Below, piece after piece: positions 26,336 to 37,820 of a DNA stretch of 64,000 nucleotides (positions are counted from its first letter, which is position 1; the number at the start of each line of letters is the position of its first letter). Position numbers and translations under genes: made by a program. The DNA is taken from contig NZ_CP047089.1 of the NCBI RefSeq assembly GCF_009937765.1, forward strand, positions 62,001 to 126,000. Direction: 5' to 3'. This stretch comes from Bacillus pumilus. GTDB lineage: Bacteria > Bacillota > Bacilli > Bacillales > Bacillaceae. The notes under the pieces are model-generated. The model saw nothing but the letters and a program-made list of their open reading frames with translations. It did not search any database and was not told where the DNA came from.

Positions 26336-27286
26336 ATGAGTAAATCGAAAATTTGGCTCATGGCTATTCTGGCGGTACTTATGATTGGTGGAGGCGGCTT
26401 TATAGCATATCAAGCAATCGCAAAAAAGAGTGGTTTGAATCACCCCTACGCCTTTGCATATAAGACAAATGATCGTGTGAACTGGTTCAAGGTAACAGAG
26501 AGAAACGGAAAAGTAACAGGTCATCTGAATGAAACCATTTTAGAGGAAAATCCGAAAAGTCATTATGATCCCAATATATTTATCAACAAATATCAATTAA
26601 CCGGAAAATCAATTGAAAACGGTTACGAATTTCATGTAAAGCAAGGGAAAGAAATGGTCACATATGAAGTTCACCTTGCCGAAAAGGATCTTTCTGTAAA
26701 AAAACAAGGTGAAAAGCAAAGCATCACATACAAAGCAGTTGATCAAAAAAAACTACGTGCTGTTCAACAGGACATTCATGATCGATATGAGAAACTGATG
26801 GATGACACGGAAAATAGATTTCATGATTATGTAAGAAACTTCATTAAGAAAGTAACAGGCGCTTATGGTTATCTGTATACGGCGGAGGATGGTTCATACC
26901 AACTATTTCTAAAGGTAAAACGAATGTATATGCAGTCTGAATGGGCAGGTTCTTTTCTGATGAGAAAGGTTCCAGGAGATGGTGGTGAACCTTATAAAGA
27001 AACGAAACATACAGCCGGTGGAGTTTCAGATGGGATGATGTTTGATTTGAGTACTTATCCTGCAATTGAAAAGGGTTTTACTTTAGGGGAAACTGACCGA
27101 GATGCAACATCAATTAAATTTCCTTTTAAAATGGCAGGCGGGACAATAGAATTTAAAGCGATCACGAAAGAGGAATATCAAGAACAAACGGAAGCATTCA
27201 AAAAAAAAGGCGAAAGAATTGCAAAAGTAGATCGTGTTGGAACAGATGAATGTTGTGAATGGCATTTCAGGGCGATAAGAATTTAG
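26336..27286 (+). CDS. Membrane-anchored protein, first of a tandem pair; C-terminus probably frameshifted
   Basis: The 316-residue product has a basic start and one membrane helix (about residues 6-27, with GGGGF), followed by an extracytoplasmic beta-rich domain starting HPYAFAYKT. It is a close paralogue of the next gene over residues 1-285. At nine consecutive A bases (27200-27208) the two proteins stop matching: with eight A the frame would read AFKKKAKELQK and stop at TAG 27228-27230, matching the paralogue's end AFKKQAEEQKK. The present frame instead adds some 25 unrelated residues. GGAGGGG precedes the ATG. The function is unknown. Confidence 0.75.
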   Translation: MSKSKIWLMAILAVLMIGGGGFIAYQAIAKKSGLNHPYAFAYKTNDRVNWFKVTERNGKVTGHLNETILEENPKSHYDPNIFINKYQLTGKSIENGYEFHVKQGKEMVTYEVHLAEKDLSVKKQGEKQSITYKAVDQKKLRAVQQDIHDRYEKLMDDTENRFHDYVRNFIKKVTGAYGYLYTAEDGSYQLFLKVKRMYMQSEWAGSFLMRKVPGDGGEPYKETKHTAGGVSDGMMFDLSTYPAIEKGFTLGETDRDATSIKFPFKMAGGTIEFKAITKEEYQEQTEAFKKKGERIAKVDRVGTDECCEWHFRAIRI

Positions 27287-27345
27287 TTGAATATATAAAT
27301 AGGGACAATGAAGATTTTTTAAATCATATATTAGTGGAGGTACGT

Positions 27346-28224
27346 ATGAGTAAATTGAAAATGTGGATCGTGTCTATCCTGACAGTGTTAGTCATTGGTG
27401 GAGGCGGCTGGACAGCATATCAAGCAATCGCACAAAAAAATTCATTAAACCATTCCTATGCATTTGCGTATAAAACGAAGGATAGAATGAGCTGGTTTAA
27501 GGTATCTGAGAGCAAAGGGAAAGTAACAGGGCATTTGAATGAAAAGTATGTAGAAGAAGTGAGATGGGATCCGCATATCTATAAAAAACAATTTGTCGTA
27601 GCCGGCAGCTCAAAAGAAAATGGATATGAATTCAAAGTCACACAAGGTAAAGAAACGATCGTATACGAAGTTCATTTTTCAGGAAAAGACCTTTCAGTGA
27701 AAAAACAAGGCGAAAAGAAAAACACGATTTATCAGGCGATCAATCAAAAAAAGCTAGATAAATATCAGAAAGATATTCAAAAACGGTATGATTATCTATT
27801 CGATACCGCGGAAGATAGGTTTTATGATAGTATGAGAAACTTCAAGGAGAAAGTGGCAAAGGTATATGGCTTTCTCTATACGGCAAAGGACAAACAATTA
27901 TTTTTACAGGTGAAAACCATGCATATTGAGATTGGATGGACCGGCTCCCTTCTAACCACAACGGTTCCCGGAGAAGATTGTAAGCCTTATAAAGAAATGA
28001 GATTAGAAGTCTCGGGTGAAACGGATGGAAGAAGTTTTGTAATGGGCCATGAGCCATCAATTGAAGATGGGATCATTAAAGGTTCCACTGATCGAGATGT
28101 AAAATCAATCAAACTTCCATTTAAAATGACAGGCGGTTCCGTAGAGTTAAAAGCGGTCACGAAGAAGGAATATCAAAAACAAGCGAAAGCATTTAAAAAG
28201 CAGGCGGAAGAACAGAAAAAATAA
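27346..28224 (+). CDS. Membrane-anchored protein, second of a tandem pair
   Basis: The 292-residue product starts at ATG 27346 (MSKLKMWIVSILTVLVIGGG) behind GGAGG; an earlier start at 27259 would overlap the upstream gene. It has an N-terminal membrane helix and an outer domain homologous to that of its neighbour (YAFAYKT, W-KV-E--GKVTGHLNE, YEVHF--KDLSVKKQGEK, RD--SIK-PFKM-GG). There is no lipobox cysteine. The pair is a two-gene operon closed by a terminator. The family is not recognised. Confidence 0.75.
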   Translation: MSKLKMWIVSILTVLVIGGGGWTAYQAIAQKNSLNHSYAFAYKTKDRMSWFKVSESKGKVTGHLNEKYVEEVRWDPHIYKKQFVVAGSSKENGYEFKVTQGKETIVYEVHFSGKDLSVKKQGEKKNTIYQAINQKKLDKYQKDIQKRYDYLFDTAEDRFYDSMRNFKEKVAKVYGFLYTAKDKQLFLQVKTMHIEIGWTGSLLTTTVPGEDCKPYKEMRLEVSGETDGRSFVMGHEPSIEDGIIKGSTDRDVKSIKLPFKMTGGSVELKAVTKKEYQKQAKAFKKQAEEQKK

Positions 28225-28233
28225 TAAATGGTG

Positions 28234-28265
28234 AAAACCAGATGAGTAAACTTATCTGGTTTTTT
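28234..28265 (+). terminator. Terminator of the tandem anchored-protein genes
   Basis: AAAACCAGAT / ATCTGGTTTT with a ten-base loop and T6. Confidence 0.8.
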
Positions 28266-28393
28266 ATCATGGAGATTGTTCTTATCGATGATAAAAGGAT
28301 ATCGATGTATAAAAAGGCGAGAAAGGTTGTTTTTATTAAATTAAAGAAAATTAATTTAGGTAGATAGACCTTAATGAATTTCAGAAAAATAAA

Positions 28394-28407
28394 TGTTGAC
28401 GCTTTCA
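28394..28407 (+). promoter_or_regulatory. cre-like CcpA site overlapping the bgl promoter
   Basis: TGTTGACGCTTTCA matches the cre consensus TGWAANCGNTNWCA at 12 of 14 positions and covers the -35 box, so CcpA would block RNA polymerase during growth on glucose. Confidence 0.6.
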
Positions 28408-28424
28408 TATAATCGATATATACT
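28396..28424 (+). promoter_or_regulatory. Sigma-A promoter of the beta-glucoside operon
   Basis: TTGACG and TATACT with a 17-base spacer; the start point is expected near 28431, about 22 bases before the RAT. Confidence 0.7.
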
Positions 28425-28452
28425 AAAAACAAATCCAATATAAATAAATTAG

Positions 28453-28481
28453 ACATGTGACTGGTCATGCAGGCAGGATCT
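28453..28481 (+). promoter_or_regulatory. RAT (ribonucleic antiterminator) for the LicT-type protein
   Basis: ACATGTGACTGG-TCATGCAGGCA-GGATCT matches the BglG/SacY-family RAT in the GT-ACTG and GCAGGCA blocks. Its 3' end overlaps the 5' arm of the following terminator, so protein-bound RAT excludes the terminator. Confidence 0.85.
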
Positions 28482-28527
28482 AAAAACGATGAATTTCTTT
28501 AATTTGTCGTTTTAGATCCTTTTTTTA
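28475..28527 (+). terminator. Leader terminator of the beta-glucoside operon
   Basis: AGGATCTAAAAACGA pairs with TCGTTTTAGATCCT, followed by T7; mutually exclusive with the RAT. Confidence 0.85.
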
Positions 28528-28571
28528 TTGCCGAAATATAGGTCTCATGTATGAGAAAAGGAGGAGAAAAA

Positions 28572-31902
<3,331 letters not shown>

Positions 31903-31932
31903 ACACCACAATCATGAAAACAGGTGATGACG

Positions 31933-32781
31933 ATGTTTAAAATCAAAAAAGTTTTAAACTCGAGTGTGGTCCTGGCTGAAGATCAGAACCAACAGGAGAT
32001 GGTTTTGTTTGGCCGTGGGATTGGCTATGGACAGAAACCGGGTCAAATGATAGAAGAGAAAAAAGCGGACCAAGTCTTTATGTCAGTCGATAACATGAGA
32101 GCAAAGGAATTTCTTCAATTGTTAGATTCAATGCCTCAAGAGTTTATCGATTTAACTCAGCGCATCGTCCAATATGCAGAAAAACGGTTAAATTCAAGTC
32201 TAAATTCAGGTGTTTATTTTACCTTAATGGATCATTTGAATTTTGCTGTTGAACGACATAAAAAGAATATTAATATTACGAATCGTGTGTACTGGGAAAT
32301 CAAAAATTACTATACTGAAGAATTTGAAGTAGGGAAGTACGCTCTTGAATTAGTTAATGATACATTGAGCATACAATTACCAAAAGAAGAAGCAGCAAAT
32401 ATCGCCTTTCACTTAATCAATGCATTAGGTGAAGAATCCGATTCAAAAGATAGCATGAAATATGCCAAAATGATCGGAAGCATTGTCAATCTTGTGCGCT
32501 ATACATTGAATATGAAAATGGATCAGGAGAACATTCATTACAGTCGATTCATTACACATGTGAAGTTCTTTGTAGAGAGATTTTATGCAAATAAATTACT
32601 CTCGGATCAAGAAAATGAGTTGTTTGAACAAATTGCACACTTGTATCCTCAAGCGATGGATGTTGCTTTTAAAATCAAAGATTATATTAAACAGGTGCAT
32701 AGTATCGTGATTCCGAATGATGAGCTTACGTATCTTGCGGTACATATACACCGCCTCATGTCTTATCAGCAATTGAAATAA
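31933..32781 (+). CDS. licT: BglG/LicT-family antiterminator
   Basis: The 282-residue protein starts at ATG 31933, six bases after AGGTGA; GTG 31924 overlaps that site. It has the RNA-binding CAT domain (MFKIKKVLNSSVVL, residues 1-55) and two PTS regulation domains with the conserved histidines in MDHLNFAVERH and FHLINALGE (PRD1), and THVKFFVERF and LAVHIHRLM (PRD2). It binds the RAT in the operon leader when the PRDs are properly phosphorylated by EII and HPr. Encoded as the last gene of the operon it controls, it forms a positive feedback loop. Confidence 0.9.
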   Translation: MFKIKKVLNSSVVLAEDQNQQEMVLFGRGIGYGQKPGQMIEEKKADQVFMSVDNMRAKEFLQLLDSMPQEFIDLTQRIVQYAEKRLNSSLNSGVYFTLMDHLNFAVERHKKNINITNRVYWEIKNYYTEEFEVGKYALELVNDTLSIQLPKEEAANIAFHLINALGEESDSKDSMKYAKMIGSIVNLVRYTLNMKMDQENIHYSRFITHVKFFVERFYANKLLSDQENELFEQIAHLYPQAMDVAFKIKDYIKQVHSIVIPNDELTYLAVHIHRLMSYQQLK

Positions 32782-32786
32782 TGGTG

Positions 32787-32822
32787 GAACCACTTGCCTT
32801 TTGACCAGGCAAGTGGTTCTTT
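32787..32822 (+). terminator. Terminator of the bgl operon
   Basis: GAACCACTTGCCT / AGGCAAGTGGTTC, loop TTTGACC, followed by a short T run. Confidence 0.7.
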
Positions 32823-32840
32823 GCTGTGATCAGTTTTATA

Positions 32841-32960
32841 TTAAGTTCCGATAGGTCGTTCTGTTGTGCCAGGATTCGTGTCATTTAACGAATTGAAAGA
32901 CACTGTTTGTCCGAAAACGACAATGGTTAAAGCGATGAACAATAAACTCATTTTTTTCAT
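32841..32960 (-). CDS. Phr signalling peptide precursor, 39 residues
   Basis: On the minus strand GGAGG lies seven bases before ATG 32960. The 39-codon frame encodes MKK, a hydrophobic export segment (LLFIALTIVVFG) and a polar tail ending GTTERPIGT. Phr peptides are exported, trimmed to a C-terminal or near-terminal pentapeptide and re-imported by Opp to inhibit their Rap. ERPIG closely resembles the mature PhrK peptide ERPVG as I recall it, also not at the very end. The gene follows and overlaps the rap gene, the standard rap-phr layout. Confidence 0.85.
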   Translation of the reverse strand: MKKMSLLFIALTIVVFGQTVSFNSLNDTNPGTTERPIGT

Positions 32961-34059
32961 TAGAATTCCTCCATTCAAATATAGGATGGTTCATGTGATA
33001 GGCTTCCTTCAAAAAGAGATAGGCTTGATGAATGGCACCTAAATCTTCAAAGTGTTTTGCAGCCAGTGCACTTAATTCACATGCACCTTCAGCATCCTTT
33101 AATTCTTTTAGAATGCTGATTTCCTCGAAACAGGCTTGAGCTTTTTGAGACATATCCTCAGTAAAATATAGATGGTAAAGCAAATTCATTTTTGCTGTAT
33201 AGATGGGGCATTTCTCTGATTCGTGTTTTTGGTTGACTAATTCGAAGTAATAGAGAGCTTGTGTTCTTTCATCAATAGATAAAAGTTCTTTGACTAACAT
33301 AAACATGGTGTGATGGAAATAGCATGATGAGAGGTAGTTTTCATCACTTAGAGCCTGTTCTAGGGCATCGATACATTTTTTCGATTCTCCAGCTTCAGCA
33401 TACAGAATACTGATATTATGAAAAAGCTGTGAAGTTAGAAAACGATCATTTAGACTGTCAGCGATGTGTAATGCTTTTTTATAGTAGTTTTCTGCTCTTG
33501 TGAAGTCGCCAATATCCATATAATTAGCAGCGGAGATGACAAAGGCTGACGCTAGTCTTCTTTCATATCCCTCATGACTTTTGAAAATATCTACAGCATT
33601 CTGAATATAGTGAAGAGAAATTAGGCTTTGACGAAGTAGCATATATAAGTTTGCGATTTTCGTATGGAATTCAGCTACTTCTATTTCATCCGGAATGTTT
33701 TGTAGTTTTTTCTCAGCAATTTTAAACAGTCCAATGGCTGATGCATAGTCTCTGTTATATGAAGCGTAAAGGGCTTTGTATAGGTAAAAATAGTATTCAA
33801 TTAAGTCGTTTGTTTTAGATGGGCAATCTAGCTCTGTCTGTTCTTTCAGTGTTTTACCTCTTCGTTCATATATCATGAGTTTATACTTGCCTTCTAGCAA
33901 TGAATAATAAGTCAATACCTCCTGATTTTCTTCCATTTCTTGAAGCAATTGCTTTAATTCTGTGTACATTGCGTTAGCACTTTGTACATCATGTTTGCGA
34001 ATCGCAATTCGCCAATCATTTAAACGGTTCCCCACCTGTTCAGCAGAAATGATAGCCAT
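32881..34059 (-). CDS. Rap-family response-regulator aspartate phosphatase/inhibitor
   Basis: The 392-residue protein has the Rap layout: an N-terminal three-helix bundle (residues 1-70, starting ISAEQVGNRLNDWRIAIRKHDVQSANAM) and about six TPR repeats (for example IGLFKIAEKKLQNI, AENYYKKALHIADSLND, CIDALEQALSDEN). Raps dephosphorylate Spo0F-P or block ComA/DegU; the target is not visible. AGAGGTGAA precedes the ATG. The last 25-30 residues (after NHPIFEWRNS) are unlike usual Rap ends and overlap the phr gene by 80 bases; a TGA in another frame lies just before the phr ribosome site, so a frameshift or lost stop is possible. Confidence 0.85.
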   Translation of the reverse strand: MAIISAEQVGNRLNDWRIAIRKHDVQSANAMYTELKQLLQEMEENQEVLTYYSLLEGKYKLMIYERRGKTLKEQTELDCPSKTNDLIEYYFYLYKALYASYNRDYASAIGLFKIAEKKLQNIPDEIEVAEFHTKIANLYMLLRQSLISLHYIQNAVDIFKSHEGYERRLASAFVISAANYMDIGDFTRAENYYKKALHIADSLNDRFLTSQLFHNISILYAEAGESKKCIDALEQALSDENYLSSCYFHHTMFMLVKELLSIDERTQALYYFELVNQKHESEKCPIYTAKMNLLYHLYFTEDMSQKAQACFEEISILKELKDAEGACELSALAAKHFEDLGAIHQAYLFLKEAYHMNHPIFEWRNSNEKNEFIVHRFNHCRFRTNSVFQFVK

Positions 34060-34253
34060 GAAATTTCACCTCTTTAAGATCCTTTCACCTGTTTCACTAA
34101 AAAACGATATCACAATTTTTGGAAGAATATAATCGTTTCTGTGAGGTGATTGCCAAGAGGTAATAAAAAGGACCAATGGTCATGTGATGAACGAAATTGT
34201 AATGGTGATTGAATGTTTTTACAAATGATTAAAATCTTTTTTTAATTGTCTAA

Positions 34254-34406
34254 AAGAGGAGTTTATACAATAGGTTTTATGATTATGATCGAAAATATTA
34301 TTGGTATATTGAAAATAAAGGGATTTTAGGTGATCGGTGGGTAAGTTGGGAGGTCGATCTATCAAAGAAAATCAGTTATGATGATGCTAGATCAAATTTG
34401 GAATAG
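34254..34406 (+). pseudogene. Possible 5'-truncated gene remnant
   Basis: A 50-codon open stretch between a TAA and a TAG has protein-like composition (FYDYDRKYYWYIENKG, RWVSWEVDLSKKISYDDA) but no start codon at its beginning. It lies in a 414-base gap between the rap gene and a small membrane-protein gene (34060-34473). It may be the end of a decayed gene; the parent is not recognised. Nothing else is evident in this gap. Confidence 0.3.
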
Positions 34407-34473
34407 AAACTGATAGAAGCAGACAAAAGTAGCTATTAATCACAAAAATTCGTCTGCTTGAAAGGATGTTGAT

Positions 34474-34686
34474 ATGAAAAAAAGATTTAAAATCCTAAAC
34501 TGGCAAATCACATTGGTCATTGCGACGCTGTTACTCGTTTTAGTGACTCTGTATGTGTCAAAGAGATACTTTTATAGCAAAGAAATAGAATTACTGACAG
34601 AATCTTGTCAACAAGTAGGCGGTAAAATCATACTAGAAACTAATAGTTTATCTATGGATTATTCATTTGAGTGCCAGGAAAAGTAA
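34474..34686 (+). CDS. Small membrane protein, 70 residues
   Basis: The product has a basic N-terminus, one membrane helix (about residues 12-30, ITLVIATLLLVLVTLYVS) and a 35-residue outer tail with two cysteines (ESCQQVGG and FECQEK) that could form a disulfide. AAAGGATG precedes the ATG and a terminator follows the stop directly. The function is unknown. Confidence 0.6.
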   Translation: MKKRFKILNWQITLVIATLLLVLVTLYVSKRYFYSKEIELLTESCQQVGGKIILETNSLSMDYSFECQEK

Positions 34687-34709
34687 AACAGGCGAAAAAT
34701 GCCTGTTTT
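34685..34709. terminator. Terminator between the small membrane protein and ABC ATPase genes
   Basis: AAAACAGGC / GCCTGTTTT with loop GAAAAAT; able to act in both directions. Confidence 0.7.
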
Positions 34710-34717
34710 ACTACAAC

Positions 34718-35479
34718 TTAAAACCCCAAACCTTGGAGCCATTGATTTAATCGGGTCTCCCGTTTCTCGGCACTTGCCGCATCAAATTTCCCTAAATGTA
34801 AGCTGGCTGTTATTTCTCCGTCATTCATAAACATGATTCTTTCAGAACGAAGAGCAACCTTTGGGTCATGTGTGACAAGCAGTAATGTCGCCCCTTCAGA
34901 ATGGATTTTCGAAAAGATATTCATCACTTCCTTCGTTGCATGGGAGTTAAGAGCACCTGTTGGTTCATCAGCGAAAAGAATGTCTGGTTCATTCATCAGC
35001 GCTCGACAGATAGAGGCTCTTTGAAGCTGACCTCCTGAAACTTCTGACAAATATCTATCTGCTAAATGATCAATATCAAGTTTCTCCATTAGATATCTAG
35101 CTCGTTCATTTACTTCTTTTCTTGGCTTTTTCTTTGTTAAGTAAGCTGCAGTAATGATGTTATCAAATAGATTAAGGTTTTTTAGTAAGTGGCTGTGTTG
35201 AAAGACAAATCCCATTTCTGTTAAACGAAGAGCAGATAACTGTTTATCTGTCATTTCTGATAGTAAATGGCCCTTATATTTGATCTCTCCTGTTGAGGCT
35301 GTTTCTATCCCGCTAAGCTGATAAAGCAAGGAGGTTTTCCCGCATCCGGAAGGTCCCATAATCGTCACAAATTCCCCAGGATTTATCGATAAATGAATAT
35401 CTTTAAGGATGATTTGTTTCTGTCCTTTTAAAGAATCAATTTGCAAAGACAATCGCTTTGTTTCAATCAAATGTTCCAT
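34718..35479 (-). CDS. ABC transporter ATPase (MacB/LolD/BceA type)
   Basis: The 253-residue ATPase starts at ATG 35479, nine bases after AAGGAG. Walker A is GPSGCGKTS (about residue 43), the Q-loop FQHSHLL, the signature SGGQLQRA, and Walker B ILFADEP. The ADEPTGAL and THDPKVA motifs are those of the MacB-type group that partners FtsX-fold permeases. Its permease is encoded just upstream (13-base gap). It powers the transport or mechanotransmission step of this complex. Confidence 0.9.
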   Translation of the reverse strand: MEHLIETKRLSLQIDSLKGQKQIILKDIHLSINPGEFVTIMGPSGCGKTSLLYQLSGIETASTGEIKYKGHLLSEMTDKQLSALRLTEMGFVFQHSHLLKNLNLFDNIITAAYLTKKKPRKEVNERARYLMEKLDIDHLADRYLSEVSGGQLQRASICRALMNEPDILFADEPTGALNSHATKEVMNIFSKIHSEGATLLLVTHDPKVALRSERIMFMNDGEITASLHLGKFDAASAEKRETRLNQWLQGLGF

Positions 35480-35492
35480 GTGAAACATCTCC

Positions 35493-37820
35493 TTATGAAA
35501 GTGTATGACGTGAAGTTTGACTAGTAAAAAATGTCTTCAATAACGAAGCGCTTAAAGCTAAGCTGACAATCAACAGTGTGATGGGGTATACAACTGAGAC
35601 CCATTGTGGTGCCAGCCATTGAAGGCTTGATGCCCCTAAGGATGCTCCACCTATACTCATTAAAGCTGGTCCAATCGTGTGGACAGCGATAGTGCCAATC
35701 AATGCGCCCAAAAAGATAACGGAAATAAAACTTGTCATATATTGTCCTGTTACATCTTTTTTAGAAAATCCAATCGTTCTTAACAAATGGTTTCGACTGG
35801 AATCTTTTGCTTTTAACATGTGTAGGAACATGATTAACATCAAACTTGCGGTGCCAAAAGCAGCTAATGTAGATAAAAATGCAATGACTTTTACTAAAGA
35901 TGCTGTACTGCCGATTGTTTGATGAACGTATTCTTTCATATCTGTCACTTTTGCAGGGGATATCTCTTTTTCAAGTACTATTTTTTTCTCTTCAATTTCT
36001 ACTTCTTGGTTTAGTTGGATTTGAATGGTTTTCCAAAGGGCTGATTGCGGAAATGGCTGTGATATTGCTTTTGCTGTTTTCCCGCCGTTCGTGACATCCT
36101 GATAAATGCCAGTCACAGTCTTTTCAATTTCATGCCCGTTTGATACAAGAGTAATTTTTTCTCCTACCTTTTTCTGAAGTGAATCTGAACTGAGCACTGA
36201 TAAGGCAATGTCTTTCTTCTTTAAAGGCTGTCGCCCTTGTAAATAGGTAAGAGGAAATGCTGAGAGATTGCCTGTTTCTAAATAGAGTGTTTCTAATGAA
36301 TTCTCCTTTGATTTTGCCTGAAGAGAAGTTGTTTCATATATGGCTGATGCATGAATATCTCGATCTTCAAGAATCATTGATTCTATTTCATTTGTTTTTT
36401 CCTCTAAATGACTTCCTTGTCGTATATCGATTCGGAGGTCACTTTGACCAGAGCCAAGATATGTGATGAAATCCGGCGATTGTAAGGTATACCATAGCTG
36501 AATAGGTAGCAGCATCAAAAATGTACAAAGGGCGATAATACAAGTAATCGTTGTATACAACTTCTTTCGTGATAACAGATCTTTTAAACCAAGCCACATA
36601 TTGACTGGTATGAACCTATTTTTCTTGAGATGCAAGGGTATTTGTTTTTTATCATTCATTGAAATAACGTTGCCTTGAAGTGCTTGAGCGGCTGATACTC
36701 GACCAAACTTTCTTAGGACAGTATAGCTGCCAGAAATGATGATCGTTGCTATCACAATAGAAACACAAAGCGGAATGAACCAAGTAGTAAAAGAAGGCTG
36801 AATTCCCATGTAACGCTGAATATTGGCTGTAAATATATCACCAAATAAAAGCGTTAATCCATACCCTGCTATACACCCTACACAAGCAAGCAAGGCATAC
36901 TTTCCAACGTATAATTGCTTGATTCTTCTTAAAGGAATCCCAAGCACCTTCAATATTCCAATTTCACGTTCGTCTTCTTCTATAGAAGCCGTCATAGCAA
37001 GGTGGAGAGAGAGAAGAGCTATTCCGATGAGCAGCATGCAAACAAGTAGGAGAATGGCGATCACCATTCCATCTGTTAATGCGTTTAGCATACGCAGCAA
37101 AGGTAAAGTAACAGCTGGACCTTGTTGTGGAAGCTGGGATGACTGGTAGATTGCTTGAAAAGCATCTGCCTGGGCGGCATCATGCAATAAAAATTCAATC
37201 AAATATTCCTTTTTATGAAACACTTGATTCATTGCGTCCCAATCTTTGTGATGAAGAAGGAATCTTTTCGAACTAACAAGACTGGGGTTCATTTGTGCAT
37301 CACGCAAGAATGCTTTGATGCGGAAAGAGAATTGATTAGCCCCTTTCCCGATCAGTAACGTTTCTCCTATTTTCAGATGATACCTTTGCTGAAAGTAAAT
37401 AGGCACTGCGACTTCACCTTTACTGATAGTGAGCTTTTCATTTTGTTCATTTAAAAGAAAATCAAAATAACGATTCTGTTTCACAAATAAATGATCCATC
37501 ACACCTGCTTTGGCGGGTTCGTTTCCGAACTTGATATTTGCATGTTCAATTGGAATCATTGGGACGATTTGATGTGCCTTAACCATATTCTGCTTGCTTG
37601 AAAAAGTCTCAATATCTTTTTCCTTTAGGCTGCCTTCATGCATTTGGACAAAGTCTGGTGCCTTGGCTGAATGGAGCAGATTAGAAATGGAACCATTCAG
37701 CTGTACTATCATTTGAGCGGCACTTGTCGCTAGAAATGATGTCATCATAATGCATATTGTTAAACCGATGGAAATGAGACGGTGGCGGGTTAAGTCCTTC
37801 TTTATAAACGTCAGTCTCAT
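35493..37820 (-). CDS. FtsX/MacB-like ABC transporter permease
   Basis: The 775-residue protein has an N-terminal helix, a large outer domain (about residues 45-250), three helices of a first FtsX unit (255-390, with SIEEDEREIGILKVLGIP), a second helix near 425, a second outer domain, and a closing three-helix FtsX unit (650-765, LLRTIGFSKKDV). This two-repeat form is typical of single-chain FtsX exporters of Gram-positives. Substrates may be lipids, peptides or drugs. Its start overlaps the MFS stop by four bases. Confidence 0.85.
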   Translation of the reverse strand: MRLTFIKKDLTRHRLISIGLTICIMMTSFLATSAAQMIVQLNGSISNLLHSAKAPDFVQMHEGSLKEKDIETFSSKQNMVKAHQIVPMIPIEHANIKFGNEPAKAGVMDHLFVKQNRYFDFLLNEQNEKLTISKGEVAVPIYFQQRYHLKIGETLLIGKGANQFSFRIKAFLRDAQMNPSLVSSKRFLLHHKDWDAMNQVFHKKEYLIEFLLHDAAQADAFQAIYQSSQLPQQGPAVTLPLLRMLNALTDGMVIAILLLVCMLLIGIALLSLHLAMTASIEEDEREIGILKVLGIPLRRIKQLYVGKYALLACVGCIAGYGLTLLFGDIFTANIQRYMGIQPSFTTWFIPLCVSIVIATIIISGSYTVLRKFGRVSAAQALQGNVISMNDKKQIPLHLKKNRFIPVNMWLGLKDLLSRKKLYTTITCIIALCTFLMLLPIQLWYTLQSPDFITYLGSGQSDLRIDIRQGSHLEEKTNEIESMILEDRDIHASAIYETTSLQAKSKENSLETLYLETGNLSAFPLTYLQGRQPLKKKDIALSVLSSDSLQKKVGEKITLVSNGHEIEKTVTGIYQDVTNGGKTAKAISQPFPQSALWKTIQIQLNQEVEIEEKKIVLEKEISPAKVTDMKEYVHQTIGSTASLVKVIAFLSTLAAFGTASLMLIMFLHMLKAKDSSRNHLLRTIGFSKKDVTGQYMTSFISVIFLGALIGTIAVHTIGPALMSIGGASLGASSLQWLAPQWVSVVYPITLLIVSLALSASLLKTFFTSQTSRHTLS

